From Geminisphaera colitermitum TAV2 (lineage in GTDB: Bacteria; Verrucomicrobiota; Verrucomicrobiia; Opitutales; Opitutaceae), in contig NZ_ABEA03000004.1 of the NCBI RefSeq assembly GCF_000171235.2, forward strand, positions 45,527-109,526: a DNA stretch of 64,000 nt. The letters are read 5' to 3'. Shown piece by piece: positions 1-8,406 of this stretch. Each line of letters begins with the position of its first letter. The first letter of the stretch is position 1. The position numbers were made by a program, and so were the translations under genes. Below the pieces are notes generated by a model. The model was not told the origin of the DNA, ran no database searches, and was given only the letters and a program-made list of their open reading frames with translations.

Positions 1-737
1 CCAGCCACACCGGTGCCGTTGCCGATGCCTTCTGTGCTCCCCACGATGATTTTGTTGGTGGTGATGGTGTTGTCCGCCGCGAGGGTCAAAAGCCCGAGTG
101 ATCTCGCCCGATCTGCCGTGGAGGATCGTGTTCCCACCTCAATGGTGTCCACGGTAGCCGTGAAGCTGCTTAGCCCCGCAAGATCGAGAATCGCATAGCC
201 GCTGATCGACGTGCTGTTCGTCGGGTTGTTAACCCATATTTTGGAGGAGGCTGCGTTGACCACGAGGGCACCTTCTCCCTGGATTTTCGTGTTGGTGATA
301 ATCGCCGCAGTCCCATCACGCCCGACCGAAAGCGCGTTCGCGGGCGGCGTGCCCGTCGGGCTGATGGTGAGCGTCACGCCCGGGTTGATGTGTGTGACCT
401 GCCAGTTGTTCGAGTAATCGGAAAACGAGGGCGCGGTAACCGTGTTGGTCACTGTCTGGATATAGGACAGCGACTCGATCGTCACGCTCTGGTCGATGTA
501 GTTTCCGGTCGTCGTGGAATCGCCTTTGCCCGTGTTGCCGAACTCCGCGTGGTTGCCGGAGACCGGGTCGTTAGGGTTCCAGTTGTTGTTGGTCGACCAG
601 TTGTCGTTCGCGCCGCCCGCATCCCATGTGAGGGTGGCCTGGGCGTGGAGCGTGATGCTGGAGACGGGTGGAAGCGCGAGCGCAAGCAGGGCGGCGAGGG
701 CGCGGTGCGCCCGGCGGGGACGGTATTCTTTGTTCAT
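1..737 (-). CDS. Secreted beta-strand-repeat type protein, N-terminal part (runs off the window)
   Basis: The reverse strand reads openly from an ATG at 737 to the window edge, about 245 codons without a stop. Residues 1-34 form a secretion signal with a basic start (MNKEYRPRRAHR), an alanine/leucine-rich core and a likely cleavage near HAQA. The mature part opens with TWDAGGANDNWSTNNNWNP, which is typical of autotransporter-associated beta-strand-repeat proteins of Verrucomicrobia and Planctomycetes, and continues with Thr/Asn/Ser-rich strand-forming sequence. It lies 69 bp downstream of a pseudopilin on the same strand and is probably co-transcribed with it. The C-terminal anchor (PEP-CTERM or autotransporter barrel) is outside the window, so the export route is unknown. 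Confidence 0.72.
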   Translation of the reverse strand, partial: MNKEYRPRRAHRALAALLALALPPVSSITLHAQATLTWDAGGANDNWSTNNNWNPNDPVSGNHAEFGNTGKGDSTTTGNYIDQSVTIESLSYIQTVTNTVTAPSFSDYSNNWQVTHINPGVTLTISPTGTPPANALSVGRDGTAAIITNTKIQGEGALVVNAASSKIWVNNPTNSTSISGYAILDLAGLSSFTATVDTIEVGTRSSTADRARSLGLLTLAADNTITTNKIIVGSTEGIGNGTGVA

Positions 738-806
738 GGCGGTGTGTAGGCGTTGCGGGGTGGTGGCGAAGACAGGCACGGGGAAACGGGCGGTGTGCGG
801 GCGAGG

Positions 807-1541
807 TTAATCGAATGCGCGCCACGGATTGATGCCTGGGGAAGGCTGCAGTTTTTCGAACGGCAGGCAGGCGACGTGACCGTCGCCGAAAAGGTAATTG
901 TGGCCGGAACCGTGATAATAGGAACCGTCGGCGAGACGGGGTTGCTTCTCTGGTTTGGCAAGCCAGGGCGGGGCGTCCAAATAAGCATTGGCCTTGCTGA
1001 ACTGCGTGTTGGCGAGCCCCCACGTGTCGGTGAAGTATTCGGAGACAAGAATGGTGTGCGAGGGACGGGTGAGTTGTTCGAGGCGAGTGGAAGGTCCCGT
1101 GGGAGCGCCATTCGCCCATTTTGAGAAAACGCCCAAACCGGATGTGATCTCCGGGCGGGCGGAAGCGAAATAGGAGCGGGGACGTCCGCCAGCGCGGTCG
1201 CGGTTGTCCATCGGGCAAAAAAAGAGCGGCCAGAATCGATTCTGCTGATTTTCGGCAATGCCTACATGGGGGGCGATTTGGGTATCCCAGTTTCCGCCGG
1301 AGGGAAATTCGCTTTTGTTCTCGTTGGCGTAAACGAGCAAGGCGACGCCAATCTGGCGGAGGTTGGAGGTGCAGGTGGCGCGATGGGCGGACTTTCGCAC
1401 CCGCGAGACCGTGGGAATGGTGATGCCAGCGAGGATACCGATGATGGCAATGACCACGAGCAATTCGACGAGGGTGAACGCCGCACCGGAAGACAGGCGG
1501 CGGGAGGCAGGGGGCGCGGGATATGGTTTTTTGGGTGGCAT
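807..1541 (-). CDS. Prepilin-like protein with N-terminal methylation motif and H-X9-DG motif
   Basis: A 244-residue pseudopilin of the type II secretion/type IV pilus class. Residues 20-42 carry the prepilin peptidase site and hydrophobic helix (GAAFTLVELLVVIAIIGIL), with the conserved Glu at +5 of the mature protein. A helix with CTSNLRQIG follows, as in the verrucomicrobial and lentisphaeral PulG-like family. Near the C terminus the sequence HGSGHNYLFGDG fits the H-X9-DG signature. It sits between a GntR/LacI regulator and a secreted strand-repeat protein on the same strand. These proteins occur singly beside carbohydrate genes rather than in pilus operons. Their role is not established, and a surface or substrate-binding part is an inference. 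Confidence 0.88.
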   Translation of the reverse strand: MPPKKPYPAPPASRRLSSGAAFTLVELLVVIAIIGILAGITIPTVSRVRKSAHRATCTSNLRQIGVALLVYANENKSEFPSGGNWDTQIAPHVGIAENQQNRFWPLFFCPMDNRDRAGGRPRSYFASARPEITSGLGVFSKWANGAPTGPSTRLEQLTRPSHTILVSEYFTDTWGLANTQFSKANAYLDAPPWLAKPEKQPRLADGSYYHGSGHNYLFGDGHVACLPFEKLQPSPGINPWRAFD

Positions 1542-1599
1542 TTGAGGAGGGGGGATGGGGTAAAAACAAGGGGCGGCACGCGCGCCTCGACGCGGGGCG

Positions 1600-2736
1600 T
1601 CAGGGTGCGGAGGCGGGACCGGTGCTTTCGCGTTGGAGAAGGGTGGGTTTGATGATGACCTGTTCAGGGTGGGTGACGGGGACTTTGGCGAGGCGGATGG
1701 TTTCGGTTATGATTTGCTCATAGGGTTGGAGGATGGAGGTGAGGGCGGGATGGCAGACGGCGCCGGTGTCGATGCCGTCGAAGCCGATAATGGAAATGTC
1801 GCCGGGGATGCGGACGCCTTGTTCGAGGAGCCATTTCATGGCGCCGAGCGCACCCATGTCGGATACGGCAAAGAGGGCGGTGGGGCGGGTGGCGGAGGGA
1901 AGCGCCCAGATTTCGGCGATGGCTTTGCGTCCGGCATCGTAGGCGCGGTCCCACGGGACCATTTTGCAGTCGTGAATGAGGGAATGAGTGGTGCCGAGGG
2001 CCTGGGTGTAACGGGTGAAGGCGGCAATGCGGGCGCGGGTGTTGGCGTTGTCGGGTTCGCAAACGAGAAGGGCGATACGACGGTGGCCGAGTTGGGTGAG
2101 GTGTTCGATGGCGAGGCGGACACCGGTGTCGTTGTCGGGGCCGACGAAGTGACCGCGCTGGTTGGGGAGCAGAGTGTCGATGGTGACGAACTGGTAGTGG
2201 CGCTCGGAAAGGGCTTGTTCGAGTTCGTAGGTGGTGGCGGTGGGATGGCCGAGGATGACGACCGCGCCTTCGGTGGGAGGGAAGTTGAGTTGTTTGTAGG
2301 CCTTGTTGAGGTGCTGTCCCTGATAGGTGTAGAGGGGCAGCATTTCGATGCCTTGATCCACGCAGGCGGCGTGCAGCGTGGAGAGGGAACGGGCGATGTT
2401 GGCGGAGCGGTAATCGACAACAAAGACGGCGAGTTTGCGGGGGAAGCTGAGCTGCGGCTTTTTCTGGACGAAAGTGGCCTGGGCACGTTTGCGGAGGATG
2501 AGGCCGGTGTTGGCAAGATCGGTGAGGGCGCGGCGAACGGTGCCTTGGGAAATGCCGAGGGCGTCGATGAGCTGGGTTTCGGAATAAAAGCGGGCGCGAT
2601 CTTCGAAGTCCTCGGTAATCATGCGCTGGAGGGCATTGCGCAGTTGCGCGTGCAGAGAGAGGTCCCGGGAAGGGTCCAGAACGATGGAGCGGAGGCGCTC
2701 AATGGGAGGAGTGACGTTGGTGGCGAGTGTTTCCAT
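1600..2736 (-). CDS. GntR-type transcriptional regulator with LacI-like sugar-binding domain
   Basis: A 378-residue regulator. Residues 25-95 form a GntR winged helix (SETQLIDALGISQGTVRRAL is the helix-turn-helix). Residues 105-370 form a periplasmic-binding-protein-like sensor as in LacI/AraR regulators, including GHRRIALLVCEPDNANTR and GDISIIGFDGIDTG. It is transcribed away from the GH38 alpha-mannosidase at 2882, with 145 bp between the two starts. That layout suggests it controls the mannosidase and itself in response to a sugar, probably a mannoside. The pseudopilin at 1541 follows 58 bp downstream on the same strand. An ATG at 2736 is the only start that keeps the whole winged helix. 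Ligand and sign of regulation are not visible in the sequence. Confidence 0.88.
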   Translation of the reverse strand: METLATNVTPPIERLRSIVLDPSRDLSLHAQLRNALQRMITEDFEDRARFYSETQLIDALGISQGTVRRALTDLANTGLILRKRAQATFVQKKPQLSFPRKLAVFVVDYRSANIARSLSTLHAACVDQGIEMLPLYTYQGQHLNKAYKQLNFPPTEGAVVILGHPTATTYELEQALSERHYQFVTIDTLLPNQRGHFVGPDNDTGVRLAIEHLTQLGHRRIALLVCEPDNANTRARIAAFTRYTQALGTTHSLIHDCKMVPWDRAYDAGRKAIAEIWALPSATRPTALFAVSDMGALGAMKWLLEQGVRIPGDISIIGFDGIDTGAVCHPALTSILQPYEQIITETIRLAKVPVTHPEQVIIKPTLLQRESTGPASAP

Positions 2737-2776
2737 GCCGGGGAGGCTTGAGGAAAATTTTTCTAAGACAAGTGCG

Positions 2777-2800
2777 CTTTACTTCTTCAAAGAAGTTAAG
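2777..2800. promoter_or_regulatory. Palindromic operator candidate between regulator and mannosidase
   Basis: Arms ACTTCTT (2781-2787) and AAGAAGT (2790-2796) are perfect inverted repeats separated by CA. After one mismatched pair they extend by CTT/AAG. The site is the only strong dyad in the 145-bp divergent gap and is 41 bp from the regulator start. Binding by the adjacent GntR/LacI protein is an inference. Confidence 0.55.
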
Positions 2801-2881
2801 GAGCATGGAGGTTGTCAATCCTGATTTTCCCAATTTTAGGTCCTAGATCAGTAGTTTCGATTTTTATTAATTCATAACCTT

Positions 2882-5800
2882 ATGTTAACGAAAACGTTCC
2901 TGACGCATTTGCTCCCGGCTCGCATTGCTGAAGCCCTTCGCCGGGTGCAGAACCAAATCTGGCAGCCGGTATCCGTTACGATCTCTGTCACTCAGACACA
3001 AAGCTTCCGCAAACATCGCCGGGCATCGGAGTTGTCTGCCGCAGACTTCTCTCCCGTGCCGTCGGAGTCGTTTCACTGGGGGCCGAAATATGCGCAACGC
3101 TGGTTCAAGCTGCGACTGCCGGAGTCGATGGCGGGCGACAGGACGTGGTACCTGTCGTGGGAGGATCAAGCCGAGGCGACCGTGTATGTGGAGGGCGTTC
3201 CTTACAGCGGTCTGGATGTGGCGCATCGGCGTTGCCCGCTGCCCGCTGGAATCGCCGAGGTGCTGGTGGAGTGCGCCTGCGTGCGGACGGGTATTTGGAT
3301 TCCGGATTCGGGACCGGCGCTCGACGAGGAGGGAAGTCGCTATTCGCCGCCCAGGTTGTGGACACGCGACGATGTGGCGTGGGGTGTGTACCACGATCTC
3401 AAAGTGCTGCTCGATGTGCTCGACGCGGAACATCGTGACTGGCAACCGCCGCAGCCCGGCCCCACTCCGAAGGCCATGACCGATCCGGTGCGGTTCACGC
3501 CTCCGGCATTTCGCGCGTCACCGCTCTTCCGGCGTTGGTGCGCCCGTCTCGATGAGGCAATCGATGTGTTTGACCAGCACGGACTGGAGGCGTTCGCAAC
3601 GGAATTGCGCGCGCTCTACGCGGCTCACCCGGCGGAGCGGGAATCGCTCAGGGCGGTGCTGACCGGCCACGCCCATATTGATCTCGTGTGGCTGTGGCCG
3701 GAGCGGGTGGGCGAATTCAAGGCCGTGCACACGTGGGCGACGCAGGCCCGGCTGCTGGAGGCGTATCCGGAATTTCGTTTCGGCTATTCCCAGCCGGCAA
3801 GTTACGAGGCCGTGGAACGTCGCGCGCCCGTGTTGCACGCGCGGGTGAAGGAATTGATCGCCGCGGGACGTTGGGAGGCGACCGGGGCGAGCTATGTGGA
3901 GAGCGACACGCAGATGCCTTGCGGCGAAGCGTTGCTCCGCAGCCTGCGCCTGGGGCAGGAGGCTTTCATCAGGCTGAGGGGAACGCCGGCGTCGGTGTTT
4001 TGGTTGCCCGATGTTTTTGGTTACAGTGGCTGTCTGCCTCAATTGCTCTCCGGTTTGGGGGTGCGGGGTTTTTTTACCACGAAACTGGCATGGAGTGTGG
4101 TGAACAGGTTCCCGCATTCGAGTTTCCGCTGGCGCGGACCGGATGGTGGCGCGGAGGTGGTCGCGCAAATTGAATTGATTAACGGATACAACGAGACGCT
4201 CGATGCGAAGCGCCTTCGCGAGAGTGCGCTGCATCATCAGCAAGCCGCCGTGCATCCGGAGTTTTTGGTTCCGGCTGGCTATGGCGACGGAGGCGGCGGC
4301 ACGACCGAAGAGATGTGCGAGCGAGCCCGGCGCATGTCGGACCTGGCTGGAGTGCCTCGCACGGAGTGGGGGAGCATCGAGGGTTTCTTTGAGCGTCTGA
4401 GCCGTGTGCGGGAGCAACTGCCGGCCGTGACCGGCGAGCTGATGCTGGAAATGCACCGTGGTGTTTTCACGACGCACGGCAGGCTGAAGGCTGCGTTCAG
4501 AGGGCTCGAACGGGCGTTGCAGATTCAGGAGGCCGCCCATGCGGCGGTCGGGGAAGGTCCGGTGGATGCGCAGGCCTGGCGACGCCTGGTTTTTTCCCAA
4601 TTTCACGACTACATCCCGGGCAGCTCCATATGGGAGGTTTACTCCGAGGGCATTGTCGAACTGGAGCGCCTGGCGGAGAAGGCGTTGTCGGAAACCAAGG
4701 CTGTCTTGAGCCGCCAGGATCATGGAGCCTCCCAGAAAGCAAGTATGCGGAAGGCCCGGGCGCGTGAGGCATTGATTGTGGCGAATGGCGAAGTCGTTTG
4801 CGAAGGATCGGATGCTGAAGCAAAAACAGGGGCGTATCAGAAAAATGGTTCCGAGCGGGGATGGTTTAATCCGTTGCCGGTGGCGCGCTCATGGACGGAT
4901 GGCGAACGATGCCTGAGACTGCCTCCGCTGTCGGGAGGGCCTGTCGCCTCGCTTGCGACCGTTGACGCGCCGCCTCCTGTTGCCACGGCGTCATCGTTGG
5001 CGGGAACACGTGTTCAAGCCGAGTTTTCCCTTTCCGGCGGGCTTTCGCGGCTTCTCGTGGATGGCTATGAAGTGGCCTTGGCCGGCGGAGGAGGACATGT
5101 GCTGCGGGCTTATCGCGACCAGCCGGCGGCGTTTGACGCATGGGACATTGATCGCAACTCGCTCGTTGTCGGCGTGGATGCCACGCCGGACGGAGCCCCC
5201 GTGATCGAAGGGAACGGGGTGACGGCTTCGGTGGCATTTCCGATGCGCATCGCGAAAGAAAGCCGGATTACGGTGCGATATCGCGTGGTCGCCGACGAGC
5301 CTGTATTGCGTATCGAATACGATGTCGACTGGCGTGATCCGGCCATGTGCCTCAAGGCGATTTTCAACACACGCTACCTCGGGCAAATGGCCCGGTTTGG
5401 CGCTCCCTATGGCAGTGTCTGCCGCGGGCAATGGCCGGGCTATAATCGCGAGGAAGCCCAGTGGGAGGTTCCGGGAAGCCGTTGGTTGATTCTCTCCGAT
5501 GATTCGCAGAGTGAGGGTTTCGCATTGGTGACCGAGGCAAAATATGGATTCACCGTGCGAGATGGAGCGGTTGGTGTGAGCTTGTTGCGCAGCGCATTGG
5601 TTACGGAGGCTGACCTGCATCCGGCGCTGCGGGATGAGCCGAATCGTCCGCGCTACTCCGACCTTGAACGGCAATCGATCCGCCTGGCGGTAGGACGTTT
5701 CGCCTCCGATCTTCCAGCGGAATCGCAACCTGCTGTGTTGGCCGATACGTTGTTCACTCCGTGCGTTGCTTATGCGGGCAGTCCGAAAGGCACAGGGCTA

Positions 5801-6088
5801 TTGGGTGTGGATGGCGCACCTTCACTGGTGCCGGCCTGGGCCGAGCCGTTGGCCGATGGGCGGTGGTTGTTGCGCCTGCATGAAACGCTGGGGCGTCGTG
5901 GCGTGGCCATGGTAAGGCTGATGCCTGGCTGGAGCGCTTGCGAAACGGTGCTGGGGTATCCGATTTTTGGTGATAAAGATGAAACGCCGTGCTGGATGGA
6001 GGATGAACTGTCGCTGGCGTACGAACCTTACAAGGTTTGTTCAGTAATTCTTTCACGCGAGCTCAGGCCAGTTCGCGGCGCAGGGTGA
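2882..6088 (+). CDS. Alpha-mannosidase, glycoside hydrolase family 38
   Basis: A 1068-residue GH38 enzyme that hydrolyses alpha-linked mannose. The metal-binding segment is GHAHIDLVWLWPERVGEFK near residues 261-279. The nucleophile motif FWLPDVFGYSGCLPQLL lies near 374-390 and matches the family FxxDxFG(H/Y) signature. The C-terminal half (about 690-1060) is the usual beta-sandwich. No signal peptide is visible, so it probably acts in the cytoplasm on imported oligosaccharides, as most bacterial GH38 enzymes do. The start at 2882 has no clear Shine-Dalgarno, which is also true of several neighbours. Its last 26 bases overlap the 3' end of the convergent acetyltransferase gene. A divergent GntR/LacI gene is the likely regulator. 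Confidence 0.92.
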   Translation: MLTKTFLTHLLPARIAEALRRVQNQIWQPVSVTISVTQTQSFRKHRRASELSAADFSPVPSESFHWGPKYAQRWFKLRLPESMAGDRTWYLSWEDQAEATVYVEGVPYSGLDVAHRRCPLPAGIAEVLVECACVRTGIWIPDSGPALDEEGSRYSPPRLWTRDDVAWGVYHDLKVLLDVLDAEHRDWQPPQPGPTPKAMTDPVRFTPPAFRASPLFRRWCARLDEAIDVFDQHGLEAFATELRALYAAHPAERESLRAVLTGHAHIDLVWLWPERVGEFKAVHTWATQARLLEAYPEFRFGYSQPASYEAVERRAPVLHARVKELIAAGRWEATGASYVESDTQMPCGEALLRSLRLGQEAFIRLRGTPASVFWLPDVFGYSGCLPQLLSGLGVRGFFTTKLAWSVVNRFPHSSFRWRGPDGGAEVVAQIELINGYNETLDAKRLRESALHHQQAAVHPEFLVPAGYGDGGGGTTEEMCERARRMSDLAGVPRTEWGSIEGFFERLSRVREQLPAVTGELMLEMHRGVFTTHGRLKAAFRGLERALQIQEAAHAAVGEGPVDAQAWRRLVFSQFHDYIPGSSIWEVYSEGIVELERLAEKALSETKAVLSRQDHGASQKASMRKARAREALIVANGEVVCEGSDAEAKTGAYQKNGSERGWFNPLPVARSWTDGERCLRLPPLSGGPVASLATVDAPPPVATASSLAGTRVQAEFSLSGGLSRLLVDGYEVALAGGGGHVLRAYRDQPAAFDAWDIDRNSLVVGVDATPDGAPVIEGNGVTASVAFPMRIAKESRITVRYRVVADEPVLRIEYDVDWRDPAMCLKAIFNTRYLGQMARFGAPYGSVCRGQWPGYNREEAQWEVPGSRWLILSDDSQSEGFALVTEAKYGFTVRDGAVGVSLLRSALVTEADLHPALRDEPNRPRYSDLERQSIRLAVGRFASDLPAESQPAVLADTLFTPCVAYAGSPKGTGLLGVDGAPSLVPAWAEPLADGRWLLRLHETLGRRGVAMVRLMPGWSACETVLGYPIFGDKDETPCWMEDELSLAYEPYKVCSVILSRELRPVRGAG

Positions 6089-6443
6089 TCCATTCGGCGA
6101 GCGGGGTGGCGCCGATGGATTTGTAGAAGTCGAGCGCGGGGGTGTTCCACTTGAGGGCGCGCCATTCGAGGCGCGCGCAACCGTCTTCCGCCGCGGCGTT
6201 GGCCGAGGCGGTGAAGAGGGCGCGGCCAATGCCCTGGCGCCGAAGGCCGGGCCGGACGTAGAGGTCCTCCAGAAATGCGCCGGGGGTCCCGGCGAAGGTG
6301 GAGTAGGTGGGATACCAGATGGCGAAGCCGGCGGGGATGCCGTGGTAAAATGCCAGGAGGGCGTTGGCGCGGCGCTGCATGCCGAAGAGGTGCCGCGCGA
6401 AAAGGGCGGGGGAGGACTCGATCTCGTGCGAGAGGCTTTCGTA

Positions 6444-7274
6444 GGGCGTGTAGTCACGAGATTGAAGCCCAGAGGATGGCACACCTGAATTGGACGGCAG
6501 CGAGGAAAGAGGAGGCTCGTTTTGCGTATCGGGTTGCGATGCCGCGCCATTGCTTGAGTCGTAGGAATGCATTTTCTACCAGATGCCTGATCCGATAAAG
6601 ATAAGGGTCATATTCGCGTTGTTCTATGCGATTGGTCTTTGGAGGAATCTGCGGGCAGATGCCTGCGGCCTGCGCCATTTCGATGATGGCGTTGGTGTCA
6701 TATCCCTTGTCGGCGATCAGATGGTCTGCGGCAATGCCTTCAATCAACCTGCCAGCCTGTGTGCAATCAGCCGTGGAACCCGCTGTAACAATGACTCGCA
6801 CCGGCATACCATGCGCATCCACGGCCAAATGTAGTTTGGTGTTTCGCCCCCTTTTGTCAGACCGATCGCCTCGTTTCCACCTCTGGCTCCCGCCGCATGC
6901 GGATGGATTTTGACATGACTGGCATCAATCATCAGCCACTCAAAATCGGGCTCGTTCATCAGTTCCGACAACAGGCGCTCCCAATGCCCCTTGTCTCTCC
7001 AGCGACAAAAACGCCTGTGCGTGTTGCTCCACCCTCCGTAATCCTCTGGAAGATCCCTCCAAGGCGCACCAGTGCGTAAAATCCACAGAACCGCGTTGAG
7101 GAACTTGCGGTTGTCCTCCGCCACCCCTCCCCACGCTCCTTTCCTTCCAGGTAGCAGCGGCTCCAGAACGCTCCAAACTCGGTCCGAAATGTCGTGACGG
7201 TGTTGATCTTTCGCCATGCTGACATTCTCCATCACAAAAAAACTCAGTCAATCTTATCTCGTGACTACACGCTC
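6444..7274 (-). mobile_element. IS5-family insertion sequence (IS427-type), complete, TA target duplication
   Basis: An 831-bp element. Left end GGGCGTGTAGTCACGAGAT (6444-6462) matches the complement of the right end (7256-7274) at 18 of 19 positions. Both sides carry TA (6442-6443 and 7275-7276), which is the target duplication typical of the IS427 subgroup. Inside is one transposase in two overlapping frames. The element interrupts a GNAT gene whose reading frame is restored exactly on excision, which fixes the boundaries to the base. Confidence 0.93.
6454..7217 (-). CDS. IS5-family (IS427-type) transposase, OrfA/OrfB joined by -1 frameshift
   Basis: The first frame begins MAKDQHRHDISDRVWSVLEP (ATG at 7217) and contains DUF4096-type sequence (NAVLWILRTGAPWRDLPEDYG) and the first catalytic Asp in WLMIDASHVKIHPHA. 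The second frame (to 6454) carries the second Asp region (LIADKGYDTNAI) and the Glu helix (YRIRHLVENAFLRLKQWRG). The frames overlap around 6850. There the coding strand has ACA AAA GGG GGC, an A-AAA-GGG slippery site that would give a -1 shift into RNTKLHLAVDAHG. This is the arrangement known for IS427-group elements. Nothing else disables it, so the element may be active. Confidence 0.88.
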
Positions 7275-7484
7275 TAGGAGGCCAGTTCGCAAACCATGCG
7301 ATGGAGGAGCGCGACGTCCGTGGGCACGGCGGGACGAATCTGGAGCGGAGGGCGGTTCGGATCGGACCTGGCGGATAGCCGCGCCATCAGGGCCGGGTTG
7401 CAATTGCATCCGGAGGCGCCCGCGGCGGCGCAGGCGGTGGGGGCGCAGGCCGTGGTCGTGTGACCGCAGGCGCAGGCGGGGGCC

Positions 7485-7612
7485 GGAGCGGCGGCGTCCC
7501 CGCCGCCGGACGGGGCGGCAGCCCCGCTGGTTTGAGAGGCGGAACCAACAGGTGGCGGCAGCGGTTTCGGGGCGCGCTGATGCGCGTCCGACGGCGGGGA
7601 CGCCGCCGCTCC
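7485..7612. repeat. REP-pair element, family 1, copy upstream of the RAYT gene
   Basis: Left arm starts GGAGCGGCGGCGTCCCCGCC (7485) and right arm ends with the inverse, GGGGACGCCGCCGCTCC (to 7612), around a variable centre. Each arm can fold alone (GGCGGCG/CGCCGCC) and the two pair with each other, as in REPIN elements. Copies lie at 8288-8398 and 11738-11835. Confidence 0.8.
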
Positions 7613-7652
7613 GGGGTTGCGCGTTCCGGCGTACTTCTGGTCAATTTGAATC

Positions 7653-8288
7653 ATGCCTGAACCTCATTTTTTTAATCCGATTGATGACGTAAAAAGGATG
7701 ACGAACCGGTTGCCCCATTGGCAGCAGGCAGGGGGTATTTATTTCGTGACGTTCCGGTTGGGGGATTCGCTGCCGGATGAATTGTTGAGAATATGGGCGG
7801 CGGACCGGCAGGCTTGGCTGAAACAAAATCCACCGCCGCATACGCCGGAACAGGAGACGGAGTATCATCGGAAGTTTTCCCTCGTGATGGAGCAATGGCT
7901 CGATGCGGGGCGCGGTTCGTGCGCGCTGCGCCAAGGGGAGGCAGGCAGGGTGATGGCGGAGGCGTTGCGATTTTATGAAGGAAGGTGGTGTGAGATGTTT
8001 TCTTTCGTGGTGATGCCCAATCATGTCCATGCATTGTTTGGGTTGTTGAGCGGAGCGGAGATCGACGCGATGATTGGAAGATGGAAGAGCTATGTGTCAC
8101 ACGAGCTTGCCATCCGATTGAGAGAAAAATGGCCGTCATGGAAAAAAGACTACTTTGACCGGCTGGTGCGAAATGGAACTCATTTTGAACGATGCGTGCG
8201 ATATATCCGGAGCAATCCGAAAAAGGCCGGATTGCAGGCGGGTGAGTTTGTGTTGTGGGAGAGCGAGCGCGCCATGGCGGTGTTGTAG
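7653..8288 (+). CDS. REP-associated tyrosine transposase (RAYT)
   Basis: A 211-residue single-domain Y1 HUH transposase of the TnpA(REP)/IS200-like class. The metal-binding histidine pair is in VVMPNHVHALFGLL near residues 121-134. The C-terminal region with the catalytic Tyr is FERCVRYIRSNPKKAGL near 178-194. The N terminus has the usual YFVTFRLGDSLPDELL segment. RAYTs are known to be domesticated relatives of IS200/IS605 transposases that act on REP hairpins. Here the gene has a REP-pair of one family 40 bp upstream and another starting at its stop codon, so it and the elements form a REPtron. The gene is complete and faces nifK. Confidence 0.92.
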   Translation: MPEPHFFNPIDDVKRMTNRLPHWQQAGGIYFVTFRLGDSLPDELLRIWAADRQAWLKQNPPPHTPEQETEYHRKFSLVMEQWLDAGRGSCALRQGEAGRVMAEALRFYEGRWCEMFSFVVMPNHVHALFGLLSGAEIDAMIGRWKSYVSHELAIRLREKWPSWKKDYFDRLVRNGTHFERCVRYIRSNPKKAGLQAGEFVLWESERAMAVL

Positions 8289-8398
8289 GAAGGGCGGCGT
8301 CCCCGCCGCCCGACGGACCGACAGGTTCGCCAAAACGAACGGACTCGCACAATCGGGGCGCGCTGGCGCGCGTCCGGCGGCGGGGACGCCGCCGCTCC
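8288..8398. repeat. REP-pair element, family 1, copy between RAYT and nifK
   Basis: Left arm (8288-8316) resembles the left arm at 7485. The right part contains GCGCGCTGGCGCGCGTCC and ends GGGGACGCCGCCGCTCC at 8398. The element starts within the RAYT stop codon region and ends 8 bp from the nifK stop, so its hairpins probably also form the 3' ends of both convergent transcripts. Confidence 0.8.
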
Positions 8399-8406
8399 AC
8401 TGTTTT

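Larger units (their letters stand above)
6063..7387 (-). pseudogene. GNAT N-acetyltransferase gene split by an IS5-family insertion
   Basis: The gene lies in two pieces around the IS at 6444-7274. The 5' piece (7387-7277) encodes 37 residues ending HRMVCELAS. The 3' piece (6443-6063) starts YESLSHEIESS and contains the acetyl-CoA loop RPGLRRQGIGRALF and a C-terminal NTPALDFYKSIGA. Removing the IS and one TA copy joins Ser to Tyr in frame and gives a 163-residue protein, the usual size of the diamine/spermidine acetyltransferase-like GNAT group. An ATG inside the 3' piece at 6572 is formed by IS sequence plus host sequence, so any product from it would lack the first strand and helix. The insertion must be recent, because both halves are otherwise intact. 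The substrate is unknown. Confidence 0.85.

Noticed and set aside
1633..2751. Long open frame on the strand opposite the GntR/LacI regulator (also 33514-35361, 35145-37697 and 55988-58330 opposite other genes)
   Set aside because: These are antisense shadows caused by GC-biased third positions. Their translations are low-complexity Gly/Val/Ala/Glu without motifs, and the opposite strand has clear families or signal peptides.
7388..7654. Longer N terminus for the split acetyltransferase, up to 7654
   Set aside because: It would translate the REP element and a Cys/Ala/Thr-rich stretch. The GNAT fold starts just after Met at 7387.
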